A DNA stretch of 64,000 bases, taken from positions 468,311,642 to 468,375,641 of the forward strand of contig NC_133666.1 in assembly GCF_037893015.1 (NCBI RefSeq), written 5' to 3'. The notes under the pieces were generated by a model. The model saw only the letters and a list, made by a program, of their open reading frames with translations, did not search any database and was not told where the DNA came from. The DNA is from Macrotis lagotis. Taxonomy: Eukaryota > Chordata > Mammalia > Peramelemorphia > Peramelidae. Shown here piece by piece: positions 23,810-35,666 of this stretch (positions are counted from its first letter, which is position 1; each line of letters begins with the position of its first letter). The translations under genes and the position numbers were made by a program.

Positions 23810-24660
23810 TAGGTACAAAATGCTAGCAGTTACACTCAACCTAGATATGACCTTTTCATTTTTACATTTTTCAAAATTTGGAATGTCTATTTGGGAATAA
23901 CTTTGAAATATTCCAGGCAGTACTTTTCTGAAAGGTTATTGCTCTTCTTGGTTGGCTGACAACTCCCATCTTTTTGGCATTGTGCCTGCCTCACAGTGCA
24001 CCCAAGGTATGCTGTAAAACCCCGGAAATATACCCTCCAGCAGACTCTTATTGCTTCCTTGATAAATCTCATATTTCTTGGGGGCTTGGAATGACTATGA
24101 GAGAGTGGGATGAGCCCCATCTACATTCTTTTCTTCTCCCACCTCCTAAGCTCTTTGCAGCCCTCTTCTGTCATGCACAGAGTACATTTCCTTTAGCACA
24201 TATATCCTCTGTACTCCCACCAAGTAACCCTCTTTTCCTGTCTCTCACCATTTCTACACACCCTGATTCTACAAGCTTACAGACAATTCCAACAACCACA
24301 CAATTCCTTCCCCATCTGGATGATAAGAAAGGCTTTGGCTGTATCTTGGCTGAACAGGTTTGGTTTGGGATGAAACCAGGGGGGTAGACTATCTTATAAA
24401 AGCTGGAACATCTGGTAGCCTTACATATTCCCTTTCAAAAGTTTCCTTTTATCCATACTCATTTCCCAGGCCTAGGGACAGGAGATGCTCTTTAGCTCTT
24501 AAACCTCCCAGAGATCACCAAAAATTGATCAGTCAATAAATATTTAAGTTCCTGACTGGTTCAGAGTGAATGTAAATAGTGATTGTTTCTGTTTTGATCA
24601 GAAACTTAGAGACTCTTTACAGATTGATTTTTTTTTTTTACTTCAACCTTTCTTTCTTAC
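23810..24660. other. Unique block with the longest ATG frame of the window; not a supported gene
   Basis: An open frame of 137 codons runs 23,974-24,387 on the plus strand. It is pyrimidine- and proline/serine-rich, has no domain I recognise, no splice-site or promoter support, and an opposing 77-codon frame overlaps it. It could be a decayed retroelement coding remnant or chance. Confidence 0.4.
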
Positions 24661-24699
24661 CTGTCTAATGATGCGATGGGAGTTGCCTTAGCCAAACTG

Positions 24700-24808
<109 letters not shown>

Positions 24809-25014
24809 GAGAGTCAAGGAGCAGATTTGTCAGGAACCATGACAGCAATGAGAGAATACTTATCCCATGCCAGAAACGAATAAAGCCAACCTATTTTCAA
24901 TTTCTCACTGGAAATTCCTATTATGTAATGTCATCTAAAAGATCATAGCTGGACATGATGATGTTCCAGGAAGGCTATAGATACACTCCCCCATCACCCT
25001 TACATTAGAATCCT

Positions 25015-25340
25015 AGATTTACAACTAGAAAGGACTGAGAGGTCATCTGATTCAGTCATCTTGTTTTATCATCAAGGAAACTGAGACTCAGGCAGATTTT
25101 TTGACTTGCTTTTTAAGACCTAAATCTGAATCCTGCTTTAAATATTGACTTAGTTATATAACCCTGAACAAATCACTAAGCCTCTCTGAAACTGTTTCCT
25201 CATCAATATAATGGGGATAATAACAATCCCAATGTAAAAGGGCTGTTTTTAGGATCGAATGCAGCCTATTATATGTCAAGTATCCTATAAATCTTCAAGG
25301 GCTATATAAATGTCAATTTTGAGAATTATTATATAAATTA
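25015..25340. repeat. Pair of oppositely oriented MIR-like SINE fragments
   Basis: Antisense: caactagaaaggactgagagg and atcaaggaaactgagactc. Then sense: taaccctgaacaaatcac, gtttcctcatcaatataatg, gctatataaatgtcaatttt. Confidence 0.6.
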
Positions 25341-25907
25341 TTTATAATGATAAAAATTTTGGTTTTTAATATTAGTAGCCTTCCAAAGTAACATAGGTAG
25401 TAAGTGGAAAAATTTGAATTGAATTGAATCAGTTTGATTGAATTGAAATTTCCTCTCATTGAAAAAAGGGTTCCTTACAACAGACTGAACCTGAGAGGAG
25501 GAATGAATGAAGGTAGGGCTCAAGAGTGGTTCTTAAATTTAGGTGAAGATTACATAAGGTGCCTACTAGATACTACCACTGTGCTGGACCATAGGAGAGA
25601 TACATGAATATCTTAGAAATGGTCCCTGCATTCATGACTCTTACTTTATATACAACTACAACCCATCAATGACTCTTCATTTCAAATTTACAGAAGGATA
25701 GAACTGTGGAAGGCAGACTTGCCTACTTTAGTGCTCCCTAGTCTACTTTGCTTCTGGAATCAAGGGGTAGGTGATTGTTGGTTTTATGACTGCTTTTCCC
25801 TGTATGAGATGCCAATTTCATTTACTATCTAAGAACTAAGACTATTTTCTCCAGCTTTTAAACCCTCATCATTCACAGGAGGTCTAGGGATTTATTCTTT
25901 GACCCTA
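25341..25907. other. No gene or repeat recognised
   Basis: Unique-looking sequence with a short aattgaattg repeat near 25,415-25,450. Confidence 0.5.
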
Positions 25908-26322
25908 GAGGGCCAGATTACTTTGTTGTCCTTGTTTGAAAAGTAAAAATCTAAAGACAACAAATTTCTCCCAATCTTTACTTCCCAAAAATTATCAGTG
26001 AGAAGAGAAATTTTATGTTTGGTGATTCCAGAGAGAGCATGGAAACTTCTCATAGAGCATAGTTATGTTTATAAAAAGACAGATAATTCAAGCTGCATTA
26101 CCCAAGCATGCTTCTGACACATTTCTCACTCCTTTCATTTCCTTCTGATAATCATAATTTTTCTCTTTTCCAACATCATCTGCTTGAAAGTTGATATTTC
26201 CCTTCTCCTGACATGAGTGCTTTGTTTGTCAGCATTAACATCTTTGTGGTGAGAAGCCCATCTGCTTATTCCAGGAAAACTATGAGCAAAGGAAAGGAAG
26301 TTAATCAAATGTCCCAAAAGAA
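25908..26322. repeat. Direct duplication, copy A (about 415 bp)
   Basis: Colinear with 28,118-28,535, in the same orientation and 2.2 kb away. Shared landmarks: agagcatagttatgtttat, ctgataatcataatttttct, gttgatatttc, cagcattaacatcttt, catctgcttattcc, taatcaaat. A 118-bp part compared by eye is about 87% identical; the left part is lower. It is not a repeat I recognise. Matching short minus-strand frames (SFPGISRW in A, SSPGISRW in B) reflect the duplication rather than a proven gene. Confidence 0.85.
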
Positions 26323-26739
26323 CAAAAAGAAACCTTGCCTGATGCTTTTCCCAAGGTCTTTATGAAAAGCTTTTATGTTGTTTCTTTTTGCTCACGCCAC
26401 ATGGAGTTGGGGCTCAATAGAATTATGCAACTTTTTTTCAGGGCTTCCATCAAGTGAGGAACAGGCTGTTGGGGTCCCTCATGCTTTCTAGTAAAGGAAA
26501 TTGCCATGTGGATGAGAGGGTTCTGTTCTTGGGAGTTAAATTTGAGACCAAATGGCCCAGAGCCATGAGGGAAAATAAACCCATTGAACATCACTGACCC
26601 AGTTGACATCAATCAGTGGCAAGAACCCCCATTTCATGAGGAAGCATCAATTGAAAGAATTTACCCTGAGATTCCAGGTCTATTTTCCTAGTTAAAATGA
26701 AGAAAGAAAGACTGGAGGAATAACAGAATGGGAGCTTTA

Positions 26740-27005
26740 TTTAATTTTTAATTAGATTTAATATCAGAGGAACTGGGTTCAAATCTCAGCTCTGGAAAGA
26801 ACACACGTTGTGTAAGTCACAGTTTATTCATCTATGGGCTAGATGACCTCTGTGTTGGGTGGTCCTAGGACCCAAGGCTGTTTTCCTTCAGTAGAATTTA
26901 AGCTTCTTGAGGACAAGGACAATTCCATTTTTTTAAAATTTGTACCCTTGACTCCTGATATATGCTTGGAAACAGTATGTAATTAATACTTCTTGTTGAA
27001 ATAAA
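26740..27005 (+). repeat. MIR-like fragment followed by an L2 3' terminus
   Basis: gaactgggttcaaatctcagc and gggctagatgacctctg (MIR type, 26,765-26,850), then atttaagcttcttgaggac, aaggacaattcc and agtatgtaattaatact (L2 3' end type, 26,895-26,990). Confidence 0.55.
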
Positions 27006-27430
27006 TTCACAAAAATCTCTAGGCTTTATTGATATTTTGCAGATCAGAAATGAATTTTTTTTCAGTGCCCAATATGGCACCATATTTTGCAGATATGAAG
27101 TAAAAACTATGTCTGTTTATTGACAATTTGGAATATATTTTACTCCATACCCTGCCCCAACTGGCTATCATTTTAGAAATAGCTATTATGAAGAAGCCAG
27201 GAAGTGAATATATTTATCTGACCCTGTGAACTTAAGCCTGCCCACACTCTAGAACAGTTTGGACCCTAGACAGGAAGCATATAAAGAGCCCCTTCCTCTG
27301 AAAGGTTCTATCAAATGTCATTTTAGCTACTGGTGCCAGTCAGTTGTTATATAGACTCTATCTAGATCCTGGTCCTGGGATACCCAGAATTTTTATCTTG
27401 AGTTTGTAAGTGATAAACTTATAAATAATT
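27006..27430. other. No gene or repeat recognised
   Basis: Unique-looking sequence. Confidence 0.45.
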
Positions 27431-27439
27431 TGAATTAAA

Positions 27440-27600
27440 TTTTAGAAGTAGGTGAGACCACAGAAGTCATCTTCTCTTTATTTTTATAGATGAAGAGACT
27501 GTCTGTGACTTTAAGAAGTTGTCATTTACTCAGAGTCATAAAATGGTAAATGAGCAGGGTCTTCTGATTTGTTTTACAGTGGTCTTCCCTTTAGGCTATG
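27440..27600 (-). repeat. MIR-like SINE, antisense
   Basis: gaccacagaagtcatcttc, tatagatgaagagactgtc, tactcagagtcataaaatgg. Confidence 0.5.
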
Positions 27601-27769
27601 TTGCCTTTTAATTATTCTTAGAACAAAACCCCAGGAGTTCTAGCTTTTGTCTGTGACTGTTATTTGTCTGACTTTACAAAATCTTTTCATTTTGGAACCT
27701 GAGCTTTTGCCTTACTGGAAAGATGGTTTCTGATGCTGACTGATAGAATAGATTCAATTCTCACTTATA

Positions 27770-28117
27770 TCGTGCTTACTAAGGGCTGGGAATAGAAAGA
27801 GAAAAGTGATAACATTTTTGTTCTTAAAGAGGTTATGATCTAAAAGGAAGGATAAAAAAAGTGCCTAAATATCTAAGACAAAAGGTAAAATGCAATAATA
27901 GCAGAGGAGAAATCCAAATTCAGAAATGAAGAATATTTGCAGAGCACTAATTCATTTTCAGATAGGGATATCAGGGAAAGTTTCATGGGACAAATGGTAC
28001 CTGAGTGAGATCTTGAAGGAAAAAAAAAAGATTTCACTGTAAGAGAAGAGAAAGAATTGCTTTACAGATCCAGGGAAAGGTTTGTGTAAAAGGAATGAGT
28101 GAAGGAACATCAGGGGG
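27770..28117 (+). repeat. Old interspersed repeat, family not assigned
   Basis: taagggctgggaatagaaag, aaagaggttatgatc, gatagggatatcaggg, gatcttgaaggaaaa and gtgtaaaaggaatgag follow the order of a widespread old mammalian element also recognisable at 32,150-33,100 and 50,340-51,180. Confidence 0.45.
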
Positions 28118-28535
28118 TGGAGAGGCCAGACTATCTTGATGGACTTGCTTGAAAAGTGAAAGTTTATTTAAAAGCAACCACTTATTTCCAAGCTTTCCTT
28201 CATAAAGATTATTGGTGGGAAGAGAACTTTTGTGTTTAGTGATTCCAGAGAGATCATGGAAGCTTCTCATAGAGCATAGTTATGTTTATCAGAATCTCAC
28301 AAGCTATCTTACAAAATGCCTCTGATATTTTCCCAGCCCCTTCATTTCTTTCTGATAATCATAATTTTTCTCTTTCCCAAGGTCATCTACTTAGAAGTTG
28401 ATATTTCTCTTTTCCTGACAGGAGTGCTTTGCTTGTCAACATTAACATCTTTCTGGTAAGGAGACCATCTGCTTATTCCTGGAGAACTATAAGCAAAAGC
28501 AAGGAAATTAATCAAATACTCTGAAAAGTTTCTGT
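28118..28535. repeat. Direct duplication, copy B (about 417 bp)
   Basis: Partner of 25,908-26,322, colinear with small indels. Its left edge abuts the old interspersed repeat ending near 28,117. The right edge lies shortly after ggaaattaatcaaat. Confidence 0.85.
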
Positions 28536-28743
28536 GACTACAAATAGATGGAAAAGGCAGGAGAGGTCTCATGAAGGTAACAAACTTTACCGCATCTCAG
28601 GCCATAACCAATCATCTTGACTTTTGTCTTGACACTGGACTTTGGTGACTTTGGAGGAGAAAGTGAAGCCGACAACTTTATGCAGCTCTTCCTCACTTAA
28701 ATCCAATTCATGTGCAAGTCAAGACATCACCCTCATGATATCT

Positions 28744-28893
28744 TTTTTTTTTTTTTTGGCAAGGCAATGGGGTTAAGTGGCTTGCCCAAGGCCACACAGC
28801 TAGGTAATTATTAAGTGTCTGAGGCCAGATTTGAACTCAGTACTCCTGACTCCAGGGCCAGTGCTCTAACCATTGTACCACCTAGCTGCCCTC
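28744..28893 (-). repeat. WSINE1-type SINE, first of a double insertion
   Basis: Poly(T), ggcaaggcaatggggttaag, ggccacacagctaggtaatt, accacctagctgccc. Flanked by cctcatgatatct at 28,731-28,743 and cctcatgatacct at 28,894-28,906. Confidence 0.93.
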
Positions 28894-28906
28894 CCTCATG
28901 ATACCT

Positions 28907-29059
28907 TTTTTTTTTTAGATTTTTTAATCATTGGGGTTAAGGGGCTTGCCCAAGGCCACACAGCTAGGTAATTATTAAGCGTCTGAGGTCGGATTTGAAC
29001 TCAGGTACTCCTGACTCCAAGGCTGGTGCTCTATCCATTGCGTCACCTAGCTGCCCCTT
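28907..29059 (-). repeat. WSINE1-type SINE, second of a double insertion
   Basis: ttttttttagattttttaat, gcttgcccaaggccacac, gcgtctgaggtcggatttg, cgtcacctagctgcccc. Flanked by the second and third copies of the same target duplication (28,894-28,906 and 29,060-29,072). Confidence 0.93.
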
Positions 29060-29209
29060 CCTCATGATATCTTAATGAAGAATGAGCAACAACAAACTTG
29101 ATGAAGGTGAATAGCAGGAAATAAGACTGAAGAGAAAGTTAAGCCAGACTGTTGGGGACTTAAATACATGAAGAACACAGAACCCTAAATTTAGAATTAG
29201 ATAAACTCG

Positions 29210-29330
29210 GGTCATATTAAACCCTTGATTTTATAGGTGAAGAAACTAAGTCTTATATAATTCAAATGATTTCCCCAAAGTCCAACAGGTAGTAAGGATC
29301 AGAGTAGAAATTTGAACTGTGGTGTTGTCT
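29210..29330 (-). repeat. MIR-like SINE, antisense
   Basis: gattttataggtgaagaaac, ccaacaggtagtaagg, gtagaaatttgaactg. Confidence 0.5.
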
Positions 29331-29459
29331 TATGTGATGTAGTATAGGGAATCATGGAAGAGTCTGTTCAAAAGAGCAGGGTAATGAAATGGTGAGATTC
29401 ATGTGAAAGTACAGAAGCAGGAGGATTATTTTGGCAACTGTGTAAAGAAGTGGTTTAGA

Positions 29460-31616
29460 GGAGAGAGACCTGAGGCAGTCTCCATTACTGTATAATGTAT
29501 TGGTGCAGAGCACGCATAACAAAAGAGACTCCCTCTAGGAGCTCTTGACTCTAATCCATCCTTTACACAGCTGCCAGAATAATCCTCCTGTTTCTGTGCA
29601 TTTGCACAAGTCTGGTCAAGATTGATTCTATTGCATGCCCTTCCTGATCTTGGACCTTGCAAGCCTAGACTTTTAGCTCTTGCCTATTTTTGCCTACCTG
29701 GACCTGCTTGTACACACAGCCTATACCTATAGCTCTATGGATTCCTATGACATAAAGCTGACCTCTCTGGACTTAACTTCCATCTCAACTGATTCAATGG
29801 TACCTTCTGGAGTTATCCACTCCCCAGTTGGGCTCACAGTATTGGTTTCTCCAGACTAGTTCTGTCCTGTTAATTCCACAGATACTTATTAAATATCTAC
29901 TACCTGTCAGTCATTATGCTAGCTCCTGAGAATCAAAAATGAAATAGAAAATTTAAAACTTATGTAACCCAAATAAATTCTAGGGATCCCTATCCCAACT
30001 CCTATTTGCTCTGTTGACTTAGGTCCCCTGCAGACTTATTATATATTCCTCCTAAAGGTTAGAAGTATACTTATCTGGAGGAGCAGAGTTGTTTTCTAAT
30101 GCTATCAGCTTGAGTTCCTATTCTGATGTATTCTCTCTGACATCATTTCCCATGTCATTTGACTGATGGGATGTTTCCTGAGAAGACAGAACAAGAATGG
30201 AACTTCCCCTGAACTAGGGGAAAACTCTTCTCTACCAACTTAGCCCCTGAGGAGAATAGGCTCACTTAAAGCAGTTGTTTCTGATCGATATCCCCACTGA
30301 ATTCACCTTTGAATGTAGCATAACCAGTGGATGGAGTCAAAATTGTTCTTTTGTTTATAGAGAACACTACTGACCTGGATTAAGCAAGATCACTTCATAC
30401 TCCATTTCTCACCAGGTTTACAAACTCTAACATAGACTCCAGTTCTAGGTGATCTGACTTGAAGCTTCCAAGCCTGGTCCATTCTATTTCCAATACAACC
30501 TCACTTAGGGCAGGAGAGAAGCAATATAATGGGGATAGAAGCAACGGAAGATCTCTGTTCTCATGACTTCAAGAAGACCTGGGTGGGACAGTTGACCATT
30601 GATACTTTCCCCTCCAGGAGGCTTATAGCAGTTACTGCTTCCTTATTCAAATAGCCAGGCAAGAAAGAGGCAGTTAGAAAAAGGCATTTACCTCTGGGAT
30701 AGGCAAGAAAGAGACAGTTGCTCTGTGGAGTCTTTTGATTGAATTCTGTATCAGCAACCAATCAAAAATGTATAGTAAGTGTGCCAGAAATAATTATGGA
30801 ATACCTGTACTGGTTTTAAAGTTTTTGTTGGTATTATATGAGGTTGAGTATGCTCATAAGGGTTGGAATCTCCTCAGTTAGATTTCTGTTATGTTAGTGT
30901 GTTCACTCATTGCTCATTGCTCACCTGACTCTACAAGCTCAGGGCAGCAAACTGGAACTAACTCATAGACTTATATTTGGACATGATCCCTGGAGTAGGA
31001 TGTTTCTCTCTCTCTCCCGCCATCAAGAATAGCTAGATAATGATGCTAATTCCCTTAGTCATAAAGAAAAGGAGGAATATAAATAAATAATATAAGTATA
31101 AATAATAATGGTAAGGAAGTAAATGAAAGGGGGAATCAGACAAACTGAAAACACAATCAAGGGCAACTGTTTTGGGTAAGAAAGAAAAGAAACTGGGAAA
31201 CCAACTTAGGTAAATCCACTCCCTCTCATCTTCTTAGGCCTCCAAGGTAAGACTTCCTAAATGAACACTTCCAACCTTCATCCCACAGGGAGCAACAAAT
31301 TTTATTTTATTTTTCTATTGGAAAAAAAGGGGGGTGAAAATGGTTGGAGGCCCTAAATGAGCTTAAAAACTTGTAGGCAGAGGTGGCTACATCTGGTCAG
31401 AGGAAAAGGGAATAGAAAATAAATTGGGTATATTCCTAATCTCTGAAAATCACTCAAAACAAAGATTCAGATAAGCTTCAAGTCCCCTTAGATAAGACAG
31501 AGTATTGCCTACAAGTAAGGTGGAAGTACCAAAGAATGAATGATGAAGGAATACAAGAAAAAGTCAGATGCACCAAAAATATACACAGGAAAAAGTCTCA
31601 ACCCCTCCCCCCCAAG
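29460..31616. other. No gene; possible L2/MIR debris at the left
   Basis: L2-like text (cagctgccagaataatcc, cccttcctgatcttgg, 29,570-29,660) and a MIR-type piece (cagatacttattaaatatc, 29,878-29,930). The rest, to 31,616, is unique-looking sequence with no supported gene. Frames here are below 85 codons without motifs. Confidence 0.5.

Positions 31617-31676
<60 letters not shown>
31617..31676. repeat. (TG)n microsatellite
   Basis: tatatatgtg followed by about 24 pure TG units. The cysteine/valine- and histidine/threonine-repeat frames across it are artefacts. Confidence 0.98.
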
Positions 31677-31678
<2 letters not shown>

Positions 31679-31799
31679 AAAACCAATAAAGAGGAACCTA
31701 AAAACAGAAGGAAAAAAATGAGTAAAACTTTATTATCTTTCCTTGATCCATTTTCCAGGTCAGTTGTTTTTCCAATGAGATATTTCACATTTCTTCTAA

Positions 31800-32040
31800 T
31801 TGTTTTCATTAATTTTTAAGGCTTAATTTTATTGTTTCTTGATTTCTCAATGAGTCATTAACTTCCACTTGCTCAATTCTATTTTTTTTAAGAAAAAATT
31901 ATTTTCCTCAGTGAATTTTTGTGTTTCTTTTTCCATTTGGTTGAATCTTATTTTTAAGGAATTATCTTCCTTAGTGAAGTTTTATGCCTCTTTTTTCCAT
32001 TTGGCTAATTTTATAAAATTCTGTAAAAGTTAAGAAAGGA
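31800..32040 (-). repeat. Antisense L1 ORF1 coiled-coil fragment
   Basis: Read on the minus strand it gives repeated WKKR/MEKETQKF-like heptad text. Plus-strand landmarks are ctttttccatttggttgaat and cttttttccatttggctaat. This is the coiled-coil part of the L1 RNA-binding protein, with stops, so non-functional. Confidence 0.6.
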
Positions 32041-32149
32041 TTAAGAGTTCACTTAGAAAATAGTATAATATAAATTACTATGCCTGATAAAATAGAACCT
32101 ACAGGTTCAAAAAGAAATATAAAAGAAAAACATTCAAAATTACTCTTGA

Positions 32150-33180
32150 TCATTAAGAAGCTGAGGATTCTTTAAGGAAGATCTAAAAAGGGAATAAGTG
32201 GGAGACAGTCTTCATCAAGAAGGAAAAGAGAACATTGAATATATAGAATGGCATATAGATCAGTCTGGTTGGATCATAGAGTATGTAAAAGAAAATGGAT
32301 ATATAACAAACCTGAAAAGGGAGGCTAGAGTCATATTGTGAAGGGTTCCAAAAACTAAACAAATTAGTTTCAATCTCATTATAGAGGAACTAGGCAATCA
32401 CTGGAACTTTTTTGAGTAGGGGAATAATATGTTTGAAACTATGTATTAGTAATATAAATTTGACACTTCCGGAATCAGAGAGGGGTGAGACTGGATATTG
32501 GGAAAGCAATTAGGAAGCTATATCAATAGTCCAGGCAAAGGATGAAGAGGAACTGAACTAAGGCAAGATCTGTTTTAGTAATGTGCCCTCTCTTTCTGTG
32601 AGAGAAAGCAAAGGAATAAAAACTATATTGGGATGGTAGAATTAACAAGACTTAACAACTGTTTAGATGTGAGGAGTTCAGGAAAGTAGTCAGGGGAAAC
32701 TGCAAGGCTGCAGACTTGGGTGATTGGAAGGATAGAAATATTCTCAACAGAAATAAGGAAGTTAAGAAAAAATAGTTTGAGGAACAAGTCCTATTTGAGT
32801 TTGAGATTTCTTGGACAGTCAATTGAAAATATTCAATAGTCACTGGAAAAATGGAGCTTGAGAGAGAAAATAGGATTTATAGATCTGTTATTTTCCACCA
32901 AAGAGGTGATAGTTGAACTCATAGGAGCTGCTGAAATAACCAAGAAAAAAGCATAGAGAAGAGAAGAAAGCTTGATACCAGGATCTCAGAGTCTATAGGT
33001 ATTGAGACAAAGCTACTGATCCAGGAAAGGAGACAGAAGGAGCAATCAGCCCCTTAGGAGGAAAATCTGGGAAAAAAAAACACAGGTCAAAGACTGCTGA
33101 AGGGTCAAGAAAGATAAGAACTGAGATAAAATCATTAGTTATGGAAATTAATATAACACTGATAACCTTGAAGAGAGTAG
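32150..33180 (+). repeat. Old interspersed repeat, family not assigned
   Basis: gtctggttggatcatagagt, gaagggttccaaaaac, ggcaatcactggaac, gagtaggggaataatatg, aatagtccaggcaaagg, aactcataggagctgctg, gaagggtcaagaaagat. The order matches a widespread old mammalian element that I cannot name with confidence. Confidence 0.5.
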
Positions 33181-33425
33181 TTTTGTTGAATAATTAAATC
33201 AAAAGTTAGATTTGTAAGGGGTGGGAGAAGTGTGAGTGTTGTGAGAAAGGGAAGGCAGAGTTTGGATGTGATATTATGATTTAGAGATAGAGAATAGTAG
33301 CTTGAGGTGATAAGGTGATGTTAGGATCAAATGAAAACTTTAAAAAGAATGGGGTAGGGAACTGAGAACATTTTTAAGTAGTAGAGAAAGAGGCAATGGA
33401 TAAGGAAAAATTGAAAATGGGGGCG

Positions 33426-33427
<2 letters not shown>

Positions 33428-33492
<65 letters not shown>
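33428..33492. repeat. (GA)n microsatellite
   Basis: About 32 pure AG units. Confidence 0.98.
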
Positions 33493-33493
<1 letters not shown>

Positions 33494-33589
33494 CTTCCAA
33501 GGAAGATGGGAATAAATAGCATCAAAGGCATAGATTATAGAGATAAGGAAGCTGCAGAACTGGGATTTAGGGACACTTTAGGAATATGT

Positions 33590-33675
33590 CCTTGGATCTC
33601 AGTTTTTCTCATATGTAAAATGAGAGGTTTGGATTGCATGACTTTTGAATTCTCTTTAGCTTCATGTTCCTATGA
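33590..33675 (+). repeat. MIR 3' fragment
   Basis: ctcagtttttctcatatgt, aaaatgagaggtttgg, ttctctttagcttcatg. Confidence 0.5.
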
Positions 33676-33679
33676 CATG

Positions 33680-35015
33680 GGCCTAGTTTGTAACAGACAT
33701 CTGGCTTTGGATAGGTTTAATATGTCTCCTCAAAGAAGGAGAGAACTTGATTAAGAAAAATAGGAATGATCTGGAGGTAGTAGGAACAAAAAAACATACT
33801 TACGCTTCTCCCAGATTTAGTGTACTGGGGCCATGAAGAGGATGTATTCTGGGGGTTTGAGGTAAGGGTAGAATGGGAAGAGGCAGGTTTCTGTGATTAT
33901 AGGGAGATGGAAGGGGTTTAAAAAGAACAGATCTAATATGAAGGATGATTTGTCACCAGCAAAAGGCAATGTTCTATAAAGAACAGTGAAAGGGAAGGAA
34001 TTTTTTGGTCTATAAAATATAGGGCTGACATGAATGGATGAATAGATTCACAATAGCTAGGGAAGGGACTTTCTGCTCATTACAGTGATGCTGAATCACA
34101 GATTCTGAGTGGAGTTACAGCACAGTGAATTGTCATGACACACTAGCAAGAGAATAATTAATTTGATTATAAGTCTTTGAGCAAAAGCTACAGTGGTAGT
34201 AGAGCATACAAGCAAGAGAGGAGATCAATAATCCTTGGCTTCCTGGTGATCAAGGCAGGGATCAGTTGTGTCCTTGGGTCTGGCTATAAATGAGGTATGG
34301 TTGGAGTGCTTACCCCATCAGTCAGCATTTTTTCTTCCCAAGGGCTTTTCTGTGGCTCAAAAGTGGATTACCTTGAAGTCAGCTTTTTAGTACAGATGAG
34401 CTTCTACCAAATGATTTAGATTGGATACTTATAAAATAGTCTACACTCATAAAAAGCCATCACAGAATTTGTATTTGAACTATCTAGTTTTTGTTCCACT
34501 GGAATTATTTAAAAGAGCTCAGGCTCATCTCTATGTTATGATCAGAATTAGGACAGGACTTTAGAAGAAGGAATATCTTCAAGTTTCTAAGATAAGTCAT
34601 GAATAAATTATTTGGGAGGATTACCAGGAGAAAAGCAAGGGGTTATATCTACTTGATAGTAAATATCTGCATGAAAAGACATTCAGTCTTCTGGTTCCCA
34701 GGATGGTTCAAATACTTGGCACATATAGATTTTTATTTTCCTTTTGATTTTTGTTTAGATATTGAAAAACATGGAGTGTTGGCCTAAATGGCATTTACAA
34801 AAGAATAATTTAGTCAGTTCACAAAGCCAGATCTCAGAAGTATCTTCTATAGGTGCATACAACTCTCACCTGTGCTTCAAGAAATAGCATATATAGTGAG
34901 GTTGGGGGGATATGAATACTTCCCCCTGGCAGAATGGGTGAATTAGAACAATTTGTTCCATGAAAGTTACTAAAGCAGGCTCTCTGGAGCACTTAGAGCT
35001 TGATTAGACATGGAA
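33680..35015. other. No gene or repeat recognised
   Basis: Unique-looking sequence; the 62-codon frame at 34,599-34,787 has no motif. Confidence 0.5.
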
Positions 35016-35019
35016 GATG

Positions 35020-35450
35020 CTAAGGTTATCTACTGCAACCTGGGCCAATGCCATTCATTTAATTTAATTTAATTTAATTTAATTTCATTTCTTCATTCAC
35101 TCACTCACTCATTCATTCATTCATTTATTTATTATTTTGCAAGGCAGTGGGGTTAAGTGATTTGGCCAAGGTCACATAGCTAGGTAATTATTAAGTATCT
35201 GAGGTTGGATTTGAACTCAGGTCCTCCTGACTCCAGGGCTGATGCTCTATCTACTTCATCACCTAGCTGCCCCATCAACATTCATTTTAAATTTTGTTTT
35301 TCCACTGTACTTTGGTGAATCTGGAAGAGAGTGAGACTGATGACTTTGTGCAACTCTTCCTCACTTAAATTCAATTCATGTGAAAGTCAAGACATCACTC
35401 CATGATATCACTGGTTCTCTTTGAAAACTAAGGACAAACATCAAACAACA
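35020..35450 (-). repeat. RTE-related marsupial repeat, antisense, split by a SINE
   Basis: ctactgcaacctgggcc on the left; ggaagagagtgagactgatg, cttcctcacttaaattcaat and gtcaagacatcactcc on the right. A SINE occupies 35,063-35,278. Confidence 0.65.
35063..35278 (-). repeat. WSINE1-type SINE with expanded simple-repeat tail
   Basis: Body ttttgcaaggcagtggggtt, gtcacatagctaggtaatt, cacctagctgcccc. The tail side (left) is expanded into (TTAAT)n and (CATT/CACT)n arrays between about 35,057 and 35,135. Flanking duplications are cattcatttaa (35,052-35,062) and cattcattttaa (35,279-35,290). Confidence 0.88.
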
Positions 35451-35608
35451 TGTACAATATCTGAATTAAAAAAACAAAACAAAACAGAAATGCATCCACA
35501 AAAAGCCATCCAAATTCACAACAATCTCCTAAAAAGAAAGAGGAATGTGGCCCTTTTGTCATCCGTAACCATTAGAACAATACAAAGAAACCTTCCCTTT
35601 CCCAGAAC

Positions 35609-35610
<2 letters not shown>

Positions 35611-35662
<52 letters not shown>
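35611..35662. repeat. (CA)n microsatellite
   Basis: About 25 pure CA units. Confidence 0.98.

Positions 35663-35666
<4 letters not shown>

Larger units (their letters stand above)
28585..29095 (-). repeat. RTE-related marsupial repeat, antisense, split by two SINEs
   Basis: cttttgtcttgacactggac, ttggaggagaaagtgaagc, cttcctcacttaaatccaat, gtcaagacatcacc, and after the SINEs atgaagaatgagcaacaac. Other copies are at 35,020-35,450 (antisense) and 58,988-59,260 (sense). Confidence 0.65.

Noticed and set aside
31536..31819. Frames with Cys-Val or His-Thr repeats (also at 24,657, 33,340, 35,421-35,766)
   Set aside because: Translations of dinucleotide microsatellites, not proteins.
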